Of a stretch of DNA of 56,052 nt, positions 29,211-39,068 are shown one piece after another. Source of the DNA: an uncultured Pelagibacteraceae bacterium (GTDB lineage: Bacteria; Pseudomonadota; Alphaproteobacteria; Pelagibacterales; Pelagibacteraceae); assembly GCA_902626245.1 (NCBI GenBank), contig CACOED010000003.1, positions 1 to 56,052 of the forward strand, written 5' to 3'. Positions within the stretch are counted from its first letter, which is position 1. Every line of letters begins with the position of its first letter. The position numbers were made by a program, and so were the translations under genes. Under the pieces are notes generated by a model, which was not told where the DNA came from, made no database searches, and saw only the letters and a program-made list of their open reading frames with translations.

Positions 29211-29612
29211 TTATTTATTTTTTCTGATATAATGTTGTTTTGATGGAATTACTCCTCTTACTCCTCCCTGCGGATTAAACACATCACCTTTTCTTCTTGG
29301 AATCAAATGAATATGACAATGCATAATAGATTGACCCGCGACTTTGCCAGAATTTATTCCAATGTTAAACCCTTTCACAGTTTCATCATCATTTTCTACT
29401 CTGCTCTTAATTTTTTTTATTAATTGATCACATCCTGTAACTTCTTCTTCAGATAATTCAAAGTAATCCTTTACATGTCTTTTTGGGATAATTAAGCAAT
29501 GTAGACTTGAAACAGGATATGAGTCAAAAGTTGCATAAGCAAATTCATTTTCATCAATTATGTCTTCATTTTTTGTTTTACAAAATAAACAAGGATTATT
29601 TGGGTCTTTCAT
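29211..29612 (-). CDS. HIT family hydrolase
   Basis: CLFCKTKNEDI... CLIIPKRHVKDYFEL... QSIMHCHIHLIPRRKGD. Confidence 0.92.
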   Translation of the reverse strand: MKDPNNPCLFCKTKNEDIIDENEFAYATFDSYPVSSLHCLIIPKRHVKDYFELSEEEVTGCDQLIKKIKSRVENDDETVKGFNIGINSGKVAGQSIMHCHIHLIPRRKGDVFNPQGGVRGVIPSKQHYIRKNK

Positions 29613-29618
29613 AAATTT

Positions 29619-30374
29619 TTAAATATTTTTTAATTCAGTTTTATAAATCTTTGAAAGTTTATTAAATATTTTATAACTTTTTCTTTTCCATATATTATTT
29701 TCAATTGATGAAACTGATACTATACCTTTTCCAGACCCAACAACTAAGATTTCATCGAAACTATTAATATCTTTTATAAATATTTTTTTGAAATTTATTT
29801 TAATCTTTTTACTAAAAAACTTAATTGTTGTACCCATGTAACAATCTTTGCTGGGTGAAAATATTTTACTACTTTTAACGAACAATAAATTAGATGTGCC
29901 AGTTTCTAATATTTTGTTTCCTTTATAAAGAGCTATATCAAACTTTGTAACATCTAGTTTACTTAGTATTTTTAAAATTTTTTTGTATTTTAAGTTTTTA
30001 TAAGCAGCATCTACTCGTTTATAGTTTAATAGCTTAAGTTTGAAATTAGATTTGGGTATTGGCCTTTTACGCAAAGAAATGGAAATAATTTTATTATTTG
30101 AAGCAACTCTTAATAAATGGTCGTAATTTTTATTTTTTTTTAAATTCAATTTAATTAATTTTAAAATATTTTTTCTTAAATTTTTTTTTTTAATATTATA
30201 TTTATTTAGTGATTTGATTAAATTATCTATGTGAATTTTATAAAATAGAATTTTCGCGGATCTACCTATGACACGCATAGTAGTAAAGATACCATATCCA
30301 TTCCAAAGATCATTAAATTTGACTTCTTTAAGATCTTTATGAAGATAAGATTTTTTTAATAATAAAGTTACCAT
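29619..30374 (-). CDS. pabC: Aminotransferase class IV, probable aminodeoxychorismate lyase
   Basis: Class IV fold pattern (DIALYKGNKILETGTSNLLFVK) next to pabA/pabB. Confidence 0.75.
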   Translation of the reverse strand: MVTLLLKKSYLHKDLKEVKFNDLWNGYGIFTTMRVIGRSAKILFYKIHIDNLIKSLNKYNIKKKNLRKNILKLIKLNLKKNKNYDHLLRVASNNKIISISLRKRPIPKSNFKLKLLNYKRVDAAYKNLKYKKILKILSKLDVTKFDIALYKGNKILETGTSNLLFVKSSKIFSPSKDCYMGTTIKFFSKKIKINFKKIFIKDINSFDEILVVGSGKGIVSVSSIENNIWKRKSYKIFNKLSKIYKTELKNI

Positions 30375-30894
30375 TTTCTGTTAAAAAAGATTCTGGATGA
30401 AACTGAAAACCATATACATTATTTTCTTTATTTTCGATAGCCATTGGAATGTTTGATTTAGCACATCTCATCGTTATTTTTATATTATTTGACTTATACG
30501 GCTCATACAATTTTAAAGAATGATACCGTCCAACTTTAAATATTTTATTTTTTTTAAATAATTTACTTTCATTTGTTACTTTTACTTTTGACTGATAGCC
30601 ATGAAAAATATTTTTTTGCTGTACTATTTTACCTTTTTCATTAAATAAAATTTGCTGATAACCAAGGCAAATTCCTATAATTTTCTTTCTCCCTTTGTAT
30701 TTTTTATAAATCTTTGATGTTAATGGATAATCTTTTGGCGACCCTGGTCCAGGAGATAAAACAATTGTGCTAGATTGATCTAACTTTTTTTTATTAATAT
30801 TAAAATAATTGGAACAATAAACTTTATCAAATTTCGAAAATTGATGAACAACATTCCAGGTAAATGAGTCTTGATGATCAATGATATAAATCAT
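30337..30894 (-). CDS. pabA: Glutamine amidotransferase, anthranilate/aminodeoxychorismate synthase component II
   Basis: VLSPGPGSPKDYPLTSKI, GICLGYQQILF, GFQFHPES. Confidence 0.88.
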   Translation of the reverse strand: MIYIIDHQDSFTWNVVHQFSKFDKVYCSNYFNINKKKLDQSSTIVLSPGPGSPKDYPLTSKIYKKYKGRKKIIGICLGYQQILFNEKGKIVQQKNIFHGYQSKVKVTNESKLFKKNKIFKVGRYHSLKLYEPYKSNNIKITMRCAKSNIPMAIENKENNVYGFQFHPESFLTENGNFIIKKILSS

Positions 30895-32105
30895 TTATAA
30901 AGCTCCAATAAAGATTTTGCTTTTATAAAGTTTTCATTAAATTCTTTTTTAGACGAACTGTCTAAAACAACACCAGAGGCTGCTGAAATTTCTGAAATAT
31001 TTTTATAATTTAAAATTGATCTTATAATTATATTAAATTTCATATCCTGATTAAATTTGATGTATCCAAAACTACCTGTGAATATATTTCTATCTTCTGT
31101 TTCTTGTTTATTTAAAAGTTCAAGAGTTCTAATTTTTGGACAGCCAATAACTGAACCCCCTGGCATCATTGATTTTATTATATTTTTTGGAGTAGTATTT
31201 TTTTTTAATATACCCTGTATTGATGTAACGTAGTGAAAAAGGTGTTTGTATTCCTCTACATATTTTTTCTTCAATATTTTTACTGATCCTGACTTACATA
31301 TTCTTGATAAATCACTTCTTTCCATGTCAACAATCATGTTGTGTTCTTTTGTTTCTTTTTCATTATTTCTGAAAAAATTTAGTGCTTTAATTTTGTTAAT
31401 TTTTTTACTTTTTTTAAGAGTTCCGGCAATAGGTTTGGTAATAATCTTATTTCCTATCTTATCAATAAGGGTCTCAGGGGAACAACTTACTATGGAAAAG
31501 TTTTTGTCTCTAATCATAAAAGATTCAGGTGATGAATTTATTTTCATTAATTTCCAAAAAAAATTGACTGGGTTAATTGTTGATTTATTTTTATATTTAG
31601 TACAAATTTTAATTTGATACGTCTCTCCTTGTCTTATTTTTTTTGAAAATAAATCAAATATTGTTTTATATTTTTTATAATTAATATTTGTTTTAAAAGG
31701 AGTTAAGATCTGAGTTTTATTAAAGAAACTGTTGAATTTGTGTTTTTTGATTGTAGATATAACTTTTATATCTTTTCTTATCTTAATTAATGTTTCTGGT
31801 TTGTAAAAAATACCCTTATAAAAATTAAGTTTTTTTTGATTTTTAATTTGAATATTTAATAAATTACAAAGAATTTCATATCCAAAAAATCCTATTAAAA
31901 GATCAGTCTCTTTTTTAAATTTTTTACTCTTAAAAGAATTAAAAAAATTATTTATATTTTTATTTGTTAATATAATTTTTTTTGAAAAATCAGTATAAAG
32001 ATTATAACCATCATGAACTTTATAAATTATCAAGGGCTTATCAGAATGATATAGCCTTTCTAAATAAGGATTAAATTTCAGATGTTGCGAGCTGTTGTCT
32101 TTCAA
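30891..32105 (-). CDS. pabB: Aminodeoxychorismate synthase component I
   Basis: RQGETYQIKICTKYK... SPETLI... IVDMERSDLSRICKSGSV... GGSVIGCPKIRTLELLN. Confidence 0.88.
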   Translation of the reverse strand: MKDNSSQHLKFNPYLERLYHSDKPLIIYKVHDGYNLYTDFSKKIILTNKNINNFFNSFKSKKFKKETDLLIGFFGYEILCNLLNIQIKNQKKLNFYKGIFYKPETLIKIRKDIKVISTIKKHKFNSFFNKTQILTPFKTNINYKKYKTIFDLFSKKIRQGETYQIKICTKYKNKSTINPVNFFWKLMKINSSPESFMIRDKNFSIVSCSPETLIDKIGNKIITKPIAGTLKKSKKINKIKALNFFRNNEKETKEHNMIVDMERSDLSRICKSGSVKILKKKYVEEYKHLFHYVTSIQGILKKNTTPKNIIKSMMPGGSVIGCPKIRTLELLNKQETEDRNIFTGSFGYIKFNQDMKFNIIIRSILNYKNISEISAASGVVLDSSSKKEFNENFIKAKSLLELYK

Positions 32106-33303
32106 TTGCTTTCTCTTTTATTGGTAAATGTATCAATCCTGCAAATAAAGATAAAGCGATAGAAATGTACCATGCATAATCAAGTGAACCGTATAAATCA
32201 TGAAATAAACCACCAAGATATGCTCCTAAAAATGAACCAACTTGATGACTTAAAAAAACAAAACCATATAATAAAGTTATGTATTTTGTTCCAAATATAT
32301 GACCAACTATTCCATTTGTAGGTGGTACTGTAGCTAGCCAAAGAAATCCAAAAGTTGTTCCAAAAATTAGCGCATTAATTACGCTTGGTGGCATAAAGAC
32401 AAAATAAATTATTGAAACACCCCTCAATAAATAAATTGCACTTAATAGTTTTTTCTTAGAAATTCTTGTTGATAAATAACCACTGCTTAAAGTACCAAAA
32501 ATATTAAATAATCCAATTAATGCAAGTATTGCTGTTGCGGTCCAATCCTCTAGACCATTATCTCTTATGTGCATTGGAATATGAGTTGCTACAAGAGCTA
32601 TATGCCATCCACAAACAAAAAAACCTAAAGTTAAATAATTAAAACTTTTATTTGAAAAAGCCTCTTTGGTTGCTTCCATTGCTGTTTGTTTATTTTCATG
32701 TTCATTTTTATTTTGTTCCATTGGAGTTGAAAGAAAATAAGCTATAATTAAACCTGCAATAATCATTATGCCAAAAATAACCAATGTGGTGTTCCATCCA
32801 AATTCTAATAAAGTGTATCTAGTATACATAGGAGAAATAAAATAACCAAATGAGCCCGCAGCTGTTACTATTCCAGTTGCCATAGTTCTAGTATTTAATG
32901 GGAAGTGTTTTGCTACTATTGAAACAGGGATACTTATTGCTGTAGCACCTAAACCTATACCAATGAGAATTCCAATATCAAAAGTAAACCATGATCCGGT
33001 ATTAGGCCCATAATTTAAAAGATAGAGTCCAGCTAAATAAAATAAAAATCCAATTATTACAGCAATTCTTCCACCATATTTATCGGTAACTGCACCAAAA
33101 ATAGGACCCAATAAACCCCAAAACAATAATTGAACACCCATTGCAAAACCAAATTGAGTTTGGGTAATATCAAGATCAATTTCGAAATCAAAAAAAAATA
33201 AGCCAAATGTTTGTCTAATACCTAAAGAAACAATTACGACTAAACATGCGGCTATTAAGGTAACTAAAGCTGTTTTATTTGGAAAAAAATTTTTTTCAAT
33301 CAT
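32071..33303 (-). CDS. MFS transporter
   Basis: 12-TM pattern, FGAVTDKYGGRIAVIIGF motif. Confidence 0.88.
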   Translation of the reverse strand: MIEKNFFPNKTALVTLIAACLVVIVSLGIRQTFGLFFFDFEIDLDITQTQFGFAMGVQLLFWGLLGPIFGAVTDKYGGRIAVIIGFLFYLAGLYLLNYGPNTGSWFTFDIGILIGIGLGATAISIPVSIVAKHFPLNTRTMATGIVTAAGSFGYFISPMYTRYTLLEFGWNTTLVIFGIMIIAGLIIAYFLSTPMEQNKNEHENKQTAMEATKEAFSNKSFNYLTLGFFVCGWHIALVATHIPMHIRDNGLEDWTATAILALIGLFNIFGTLSSGYLSTRISKKKLLSAIYLLRGVSIIYFVFMPPSVINALIFGTTFGFLWLATVPPTNGIVGHIFGTKYITLLYGFVFLSHQVGSFLGAYLGGLFHDLYGSLDYAWYISIALSLFAGLIHLPIKEKAIERQQLATSEI

Positions 33304-34475
33304 TTTATATATCTCAGAGATTTTTTTAAATCATTAATCAGATCTTTTGGATCTTCAAGGCCAATATGAAGTCTTACTAAATGTTCATTTTTTTCCAAGC
33401 CTAGATATTTTCTATTTCCTAATTCTCTAAATTCTTGCTGTAATGCCAAACTTTCAAATCCACCCCAACTATATCCATAACCAAATAATTTTAACGAGTT
33501 AACAAATTTAAGAACAGACTTTTTTCTTTTAGCCTTTATTTTTAAACCCATTAATCCAGATGCTCCTGAATAATATTTTTTCCACATCCTAAAGTTATAT
33601 GAGCCTTTTTTATATGGATATAAAAGTTTAATTTTTTTATTTTTAGATAAAAAATTTGCTATTTTTTTTGCATTTTCTTGATGTTTATCTAAACGAACAT
33701 CTAGCGTTCTAAGTCCTCTAATTATAAGATAAGCATCATCTGGACCTAATCTTAAACCAGTTATTTTGTTGGCTTTTTCAACATGTTTAAAAACTCTTTT
33801 ATTAACAGCTAAACTTCCACCCATTACATCAGAATGACCTGAATAATATTTTGTAGCAGATACAATAGACATATCAAATCCTAGTTTAATAGGTTTTAAA
33901 AAATATGGTGTAGCCCAAGTATTGTCTATAGCTGTAAACAATTTATATTTTTTGGCAATTGAAACTATTTTGGACAAATCTTGAAATTCAAAAGAATTGC
34001 TACCAGGACTTTCAACATAAATTAATTTTGTTTTAGAGGTCAATTTATTTTTTAAAGTATTTAAATCATGAGGATCATAAAAAATTGTTTTGATGTTAAA
34101 TGGTTTAAGAAATTCTTGAGTTAGAAGTCGTGTTGGATAATAAACTGGATCAGCAACTAATATTTCATCACCTGGGCGAACAACACTAAAAATTGATAAA
34201 AAAACTGAACCAAAACCTGTTGGAGTTAAAAATACATGGTGACATTCCTCCATTTCTTTTAACATTTTTTGTAAAATATAAGTTGTTGATGTTCCTTGTC
34301 TACCATAATCAAAATGTCCGCCTGTAGGGTTTTTTTTCCCTTTAGCTTGAGTTTTTCTAAGTTCATTCATAGTCTTAAAGATAATCGTAGAAGCCCTAAC
34401 TACTGGAGGATTTACTGACTGATTGTAGTAATCTTTTGCAGTATGTTTTAAAAAGGTTTTAAAAGATTTGTCCAT
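33300..34475 (-). CDS. metC: PLP-dependent trans-sulfuration enzyme, cystathionine beta-lyase-like (likely start MDKSFKTFLKHTAKDY)
   Basis: SATKYYSGHSDVMGG, FTAIDNTWATPYFLKP. Confidence 0.85.
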   Translation of the reverse strand: MDKSFKTFLKHTAKDYYNQSVNPPVVRASTIIFKTMNELRKTQAKGKKNPTGGHFDYGRQGTSTTYILQKMLKEMEECHHVFLTPTGFGSVFLSIFSVVRPGDEILVADPVYYPTRLLTQEFLKPFNIKTIFYDPHDLNTLKNKLTSKTKLIYVESPGSNSFEFQDLSKIVSIAKKYKLFTAIDNTWATPYFLKPIKLGFDMSIVSATKYYSGHSDVMGGSLAVNKRVFKHVEKANKITGLRLGPDDAYLIIRGLRTLDVRLDKHQENAKKIANFLSKNKKIKLLYPYKKGSYNFRMWKKYYSGASGLMGLKIKAKRKKSVLKFVNSLKLFGYGYSWGGFESLALQQEFRELGNRKYLGLEKNEHLVRLHIGLEDPKDLINDLKKSLRYIK

Positions 34476-34549
34476 AAAAAATTTGATATGTAATAACGAC
34501 AATGCTATATCCCACAAATATGTCAATAAAATTATAAAATGAGGTAAAA

Positions 34550-34633
34550 ATGGGATATCCAAAAAAACATAGAGGCCGTAGAAAAATGGGCTCAAAAAAA
34601 AGAAGAGCAAGAAAAAAGAATAAGAAAAAATAA
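34550..34633 (+). CDS. Tiny highly basic protein (27 aa), ribosomal-protein-like candidate, not in the ORF track
   Basis: MGYPKKHRGRRKMGSKKRRARKKNKKK* preceded by GAGG SD at 34541-34544. Confidence 0.6.
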   Translation: MGYPKKHRGRRKMGSKKRRARKKNKKK

Positions 34634-34644
34634 TTTAACTTAGA

Positions 34645-35355
34645 ATGGATAGTATTAATAAGGTTAAATCCATAAGTATATGGATTTTTTTAATTCCCTT
34701 TGTGGCGGTAAATACATGCTTAATTTTAATAACATCTTTTCACGATTTATTTCCAAATAAAGAAGATATTCTTATTGGTTTAATATTTCCTTATTTTGAC
34801 GGTGGTGCATCAATAAGCAGAACGGCTAGAGTTTTTCCAACTTATTTAATTTTTAAACCTGCAATGTTTTTAACAGCTTACCTATTAATAAAATACTGGA
34901 TTCATAATAAAAAAATTATTCTTTCAATTTATGGAGAGCACAAGTTCGTTAAAAAATTTCTATATTTTGGTATCGCATCTGCGATTTGTTTAGTACTTCA
35001 CTCGATATTTTTGGGCATAAAATATGACTATGATCTATATAAATTATTTAGAAGAATAATAATGTTAATGTTTATTATTTTTGAAATTGTAGCTCAAGCT
35101 TATTTAGTTGCAACTTTATATTCATTTAGGGACAAGTTATTAAATGTCATTAACCAAAAAATACTATTAATAAAAATTATTTTGGTTAGCTTCTTAATAA
35201 TCGTAGCCGTAATAAGTATTCCGATAATAAGTTTACCAGGTGATACATTTCTTAATTTGAATCTTAAATCTTTTAAACACGCTTTGGAATGGGATTACTT
35301 CTTAGGTGTAATTTCTTTTTATTTACTAACTTTCTTTATGTGGAAAAAAAGATAA
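34645..35355 (+). CDS. Multi-pass membrane protein (weak FRAG1/DRAM-like resemblance)
   Basis: 236 aa, several TM segments, PYFDGGASISRTARVFPTYLIFK. Confidence 0.6.
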   Translation: MDSINKVKSISIWIFLIPFVAVNTCLILITSFHDLFPNKEDILIGLIFPYFDGGASISRTARVFPTYLIFKPAMFLTAYLLIKYWIHNKKIILSIYGEHKFVKKFLYFGIASAICLVLHSIFLGIKYDYDLYKLFRRIIMLMFIIFEIVAQAYLVATLYSFRDKLLNVINQKILLIKIILVSFLIIVAVISIPIISLPGDTFLNLNLKSFKHALEWDYFLGVISFYLLTFFMWKKR

Positions 35356-35357
35356 TT

Positions 35358-36473
35358 TTACTTTGTTATCCACCCTCCACCTAAAACTTTATATCCTATT
35401 TTATTTTTAGAATAAAAAACACAAGCTTGTCCTGGTGAAATTCCATACTCATCCTCTAATAATTTAATATTAGCCATATCATTATCATAATCTAAATTAG
35501 CTTTAATTAATCTACCTGTAGATCTAACTTTTACTAAGATTTCTTCCTTTAACTCGCTTGGTTCACATAATAGATTTATATTTTTTAATTTTATTACTTT
35601 TTGAGATAAATGTTTTTTATTACCTACAATAATTTCATTTTTTTCAGCATTTATTTCAATTACATAAAGTGGTTCTTTATCTGAAACTTTTATTCCACGT
35701 CTTTGTCCAATTGTAAAATTTATAATACCTTCATGAACACCTAATACTTTTCCATCTAAATCTTTTATATTTCCTTTTTGATAGGCATCAGGTCTGAATT
35801 TTTTTATAACAGAGGAATAATCACCATTTGGAACAAAACATATGTCTTGACTATCTGGTTTATCCGCAACATTTAAGCCTAACTTTTTAGCAATTTCTCT
35901 TGTTTCGTTTTTTAACATTCCGCCAAGAGGGAATCTCAAATAATTTAATTGTTCTCTTGAAGTATTAAATAAAAAGTAACTTTGATCTCTATTGTCATCT
36001 ATAGCTTTATACATATTTGTTTCATTATCTGTAGTAACACTTTTTACGTAATGACCTGTAATTAATGCATCAGCATTTAATTTTTTTGACTCTTCAAATA
36101 AATCTTTAAATTTTACAGTTTGGTTACATTGCACGCATGGAATTGGTGTCTCACCTTTTAGATAACTTTCTACAAAATTATCTATAACACCTGATTTGAA
36201 TTTATTTTGATAGTATAAAATTTTGTGCTCAATGCCCAAACTGTCAGACACTCTTTTTGCATCTAAAATATCTTGTCCAGCACAACATTGTTTTGATTTT
36301 GAAATTTCTTTATTATCATCATACAGTTTTAGAGTAATTCCAATAACATTATAACCTTCTTCTTTCATAATTCCAGCAACAGTAGATGAATCAACACCTC
36401 CAGACATAGCTACTACTACTGTTGTATCTTTTGGATCTTTATTTAACCCTATTGAATTTTTTTTATTACTCAT
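35358..36473 (-). CDS. mnmA: tRNA-specific 2-thiouridylase
   Basis: [34 protein letters not shown]... [10 protein letters not shown]. Confidence 0.97.
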   Translation of the reverse strand: MSNKKNSIGLNKDPKDTTVVVAMSGGVDSSTVAGIMKEEGYNVIGITLKLYDDNKEISKSKQCCAGQDILDAKRVSDSLGIEHKILYYQNKFKSGVIDNFVESYLKGETPIPCVQCNQTVKFKDLFEESKKLNADALITGHYVKSVTTDNETNMYKAIDDNRDQSYFLFNTSREQLNYLRFPLGGMLKNETREIAKKLGLNVADKPDSQDICFVPNGDYSSVIKKFRPDAYQKGNIKDLDGKVLGVHEGIINFTIGQRRGIKVSDKEPLYVIEINAEKNEIIVGNKKHLSQKVIKLKNINLLCEPSELKEEILVKVRSTGRLIKANLDYDNDMANIKLLEDEYGISPGQACVFYSKNKIGYKVLGGGWITK

Positions 36474-36513
36474 AGATGGTATTTATACTGATTTCTATTA
36501 TAAGGTACATAAA

Positions 36514-36690
36514 ATGATTTTAGAATTTGAACCTGGAGATAAAGTAATTAATCCTCTAAATAAAGATTGGGGAATTGGACAAGTACAATCAATAATTAAT
36601 AATAAAATTACCGTTAATTTTCAAAATGTAGGAAAAAAAGTAATTAATGCAGAAAATATCGAACTAGAAAAATTTAAAAATGATGGTTGA
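36514..36690 (+). CDS. DUF3553-family small protein (58 aa), not in the ORF track
   Basis: MILEFEPGDKVINPLNKDWGIGQVQSIINNKITVNFQNVGKKVINAENIELEKFKNDG*. Confidence 0.75.
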   Translation: MILEFEPGDKVINPLNKDWGIGQVQSIINNKITVNFQNVGKKVINAENIELEKFKNDG

Positions 36691-37456
36691 AGAAGAAAAG
36701 AAAAAAATTATTGAAAAACTAGTGCCTTTATTTGAAAAAGCTGGAAGAATTTGCCTTGAATTAAGAAAACAAGGATTAAAAAAAGAAATAAAAAAAGACA
36801 ATACACCAGTTACTAATGGTGATATTGAGGTAAATAACTTAATAACAAATGAAATAAAAAAAATAACGCCTAATATTCTTATTATATCAGAGGAAACTTT
36901 TACAAATAAAACTAATAAAAATTTAAAAAATTTTTGGTTAATAGATCCTATAGATGGTACATACGATTATATAAATAATAGAGATGAGTTTACAATCAAT
37001 GCAGGGTTGATCATAAATAACAAACCTGAAGCTGGAATTATTTATGCACCAGCAAAAAAAAGATTATTCTACTCCTATTATCAAGGAAAGTGTTTTGAAA
37101 TATCAGATAATAAAAAAAAATTACTTGTCTGTAAAAAGAAATCAGGCAAAGGTAAAGTAAAAGCTGTATCGTATTCGCATGAATTAAAACCGCAAATTAA
37201 AGATTGGTATAATAGATTTAATGTTACAGAGCATGTGAAAATGAAAAGTTCATTAAAGTTTTGTGTTATTGCATCAGGTGAATATGATTTATATGTTGCC
37301 GAACCTAGAGCTTGTGAATGGGATATAGCTGCCGGTCATGCTATATTAAAACATGCAGGCGGATCTATTACTGATTTTGAAAATAACGAAGTTTTGTATG
37401 GAAAAAAAAATTTTAAAAATCCAAGTTTAATTTTAAAAAGATCAAATTTACTTTAA
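36680..37456 (+). CDS. cysQ: Inositol monophosphatase family protein, CysQ-like 3'(2'),5'-bisphosphate nucleotidase
   Basis: ISEET... WLIDPIDGTYDYINNRDEFTINAGLI... EPRACEWDIAAGHAILKHAGG. Confidence 0.8.
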   Translation: MMVEEEKKKIIEKLVPLFEKAGRICLELRKQGLKKEIKKDNTPVTNGDIEVNNLITNEIKKITPNILIISEETFTNKTNKNLKNFWLIDPIDGTYDYINNRDEFTINAGLIINNKPEAGIIYAPAKKRLFYSYYQGKCFEISDNKKKLLVCKKKSGKGKVKAVSYSHELKPQIKDWYNRFNVTEHVKMKSSLKFCVIASGEYDLYVAEPRACEWDIAAGHAILKHAGGSITDFENNEVLYGKKNFKNPSLILKRSNLL

Positions 37457-37596
37457 TGAGTGAGCAATTAAGAATAATATTAATAATTATTGTATCTGTA
37501 TCAATTTTTGGTCTTTTAGTTTTTGTTTTTGTAAAAAACTATATTAAAAATAAAATTAATTATTATCTCAATCAAAAAAATAAAAAACTAAAGTAG
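37456..37596 (+). CDS. Small single-TM protein (46 aa), not in the ORF track
   Basis: MSEQLRIILIIIVSVSIFGLLVFVFVKNYIKNKINYYLNQKNKKLK*; start overlaps the cysQ stop (ATAATG). Confidence 0.5.
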   Translation: MSEQLRIILIIIVSVSIFGLLVFVFVKNYIKNKINYYLNQKNKKLK

Positions 37597-38151
37597 ATTT
37601 ATTATTTTTGAATACTCACTTTTATTCAAATCAATAACTTTTTTTGAGGTATCAAAATCAAAACCAGATCTTGCCAAAATTCCCATATCTTTTTTATAGA
37701 ATAATGGTCTATTATTTTCATCTCTTGCAGGACCAATTCTTTTTTTTTTGCAAACTTTTATAGCGGAAAAAAAATCTTGATCTTCGTTGTTAGCAATAAT
37801 TTCATCTAAAGTACTTTTGATATACTTATCTTTAATTCCTTTTGAAAATAAATAACTTCTAATTTTATTAATTGAATTGCCTCTTTGAATTAAACTTTTT
37901 GCTTTTGAATTTGAGTAGAATTTATCATTGATAAACTTTGTTTTTTCTAAATCATCTAAGACAGCATTTATTAAATCATTGATATTTGATTTATTAACAC
38001 TTGATACCTTAGAATTAAGATATTTTTTCAATAAATAAGTCTTTACTTGTTGTTTAGATGGTGCGTATTTTTCAATATAAGCAAAAGCAAAATTACGCAT
38101 TTCCTCAATAGTAGCTTCTAAATTTTTTTTTTTATTTTTAATAGGAATCAT
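37588..38151 (-). CDS. recX: Regulatory protein RecX
   Basis: AFAYIEKYAPSKQQVKTYLLKKY... RGNSINKIRSYLFSKGIKDKYIKSTL. Confidence 0.8.
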   Translation of the reverse strand: MIPIKNKKKNLEATIEEMRNFAFAYIEKYAPSKQQVKTYLLKKYLNSKVSSVNKSNINDLINAVLDDLEKTKFINDKFYSNSKAKSLIQRGNSINKIRSYLFSKGIKDKYIKSTLDEIIANNEDQDFFSAIKVCKKKRIGPARDENNRPLFYKKDMGILARSGFDFDTSKKVIDLNKSEYSKIINLL

Positions 38152-38179
38152 TAATTGTTGTAATATAATACATTTTCTT

Positions 38180-38653
38180 ATGACCGAACAAATTTCTATA
38201 TTCTTTACAATTGATATGATTTTTTTGTGGATAAATATTGGTGTAATTCCATTCTGGTTTATTTTAATGTTTTTCCCAAATTCAAAAGTTTGTGGTGTTT
38301 TTGTTAGTTCAATTTTTCCAATTTTTACTCTAAGTGTTATTTATCTTTATTTAGTTTATTATTTTTTTATTTCTGAATACGATTTTACACAAAATTTTAG
38401 GTTGTATTTAGGTTTGGATTCCTTAAGCAAATTATTCAGTGAAACAGGTTTTCTAATTATTTTTTGGACGCACTTTCTTGCAATTAACTTATTTTGTGGC
38501 TCATGGATAGTTAGTGATAGTAGAAAATTTTCTATATCTAAAGTTCTTATTTTTATTCCTCTTATAATAACTTATTTTACTGGTCCTATAGGTGTTTTTA
38601 TTTATTGGTTAATAAGAATTTTTTATGCAAAAAGAATATCTCTTTTTGATTAA
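38180..38653 (+). CDS. Membrane protein, DUF4281/ABA4-like
   Basis: MTEQISIFFTIDMIFLWINIGVIPFWFILMFFPNSKVC... HFLAINLFCGSWIVSDSRK; TGPIGVFIYWLIR. Confidence 0.65.
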   Translation: MTEQISIFFTIDMIFLWINIGVIPFWFILMFFPNSKVCGVFVSSIFPIFTLSVIYLYLVYYFFISEYDFTQNFRLYLGLDSLSKLFSETGFLIIFWTHFLAINLFCGSWIVSDSRKFSISKVLIFIPLIITYFTGPIGVFIYWLIRIFYAKRISLFD

Positions 38654-39036
38654 GTTTTAATTTTAAAACCTTTTTGTAACATTAAACCAAAACCACCTTC
38701 TACATGAGATACATTTTTAAAGCCCATTTCTTTTAATGTTTTCGCTGCTAGTGCAGATCTGCCTCCAGCTGCACAAAATAATACTGTTTCTTTATTTAAA
38801 TCCATTTGATTATTTTGAACATATGCACTTTCGGGATGAATAGAAAATTCTAATAAGCCCCTTGGTATATGAAAAGAGTTTTCAATGGCTCCAAGCTTTT
38901 CCAATTCAACTCCGTCTCTAATATCAATTAAATTACATTTTTTTTCACTATTTAATTTCATTGCTTCTTCAGGAGTAATGGTTTTTACTTCATTTAAAGC
39001 TTCTGAAACAAGAGTTTGTGGTGATTTAATGCTCAT
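38650..39036 (-). CDS. Rhodanese-like domain protein
   Basis: CNLIDIRDGVELEKLGAIENSFHIPRG... ETVLFCAAGGRSALAAKTL. Confidence 0.88.
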   Translation of the reverse strand: MSIKSPQTLVSEALNEVKTITPEEAMKLNSEKKCNLIDIRDGVELEKLGAIENSFHIPRGLLEFSIHPESAYVQNNQMDLNKETVLFCAAGGRSALAAKTLKEMGFKNVSHVEGGFGLMLQKGFKIKT

Positions 39037-39068
39037 AATATTGTAAATAAAATATCATAAACAATATA

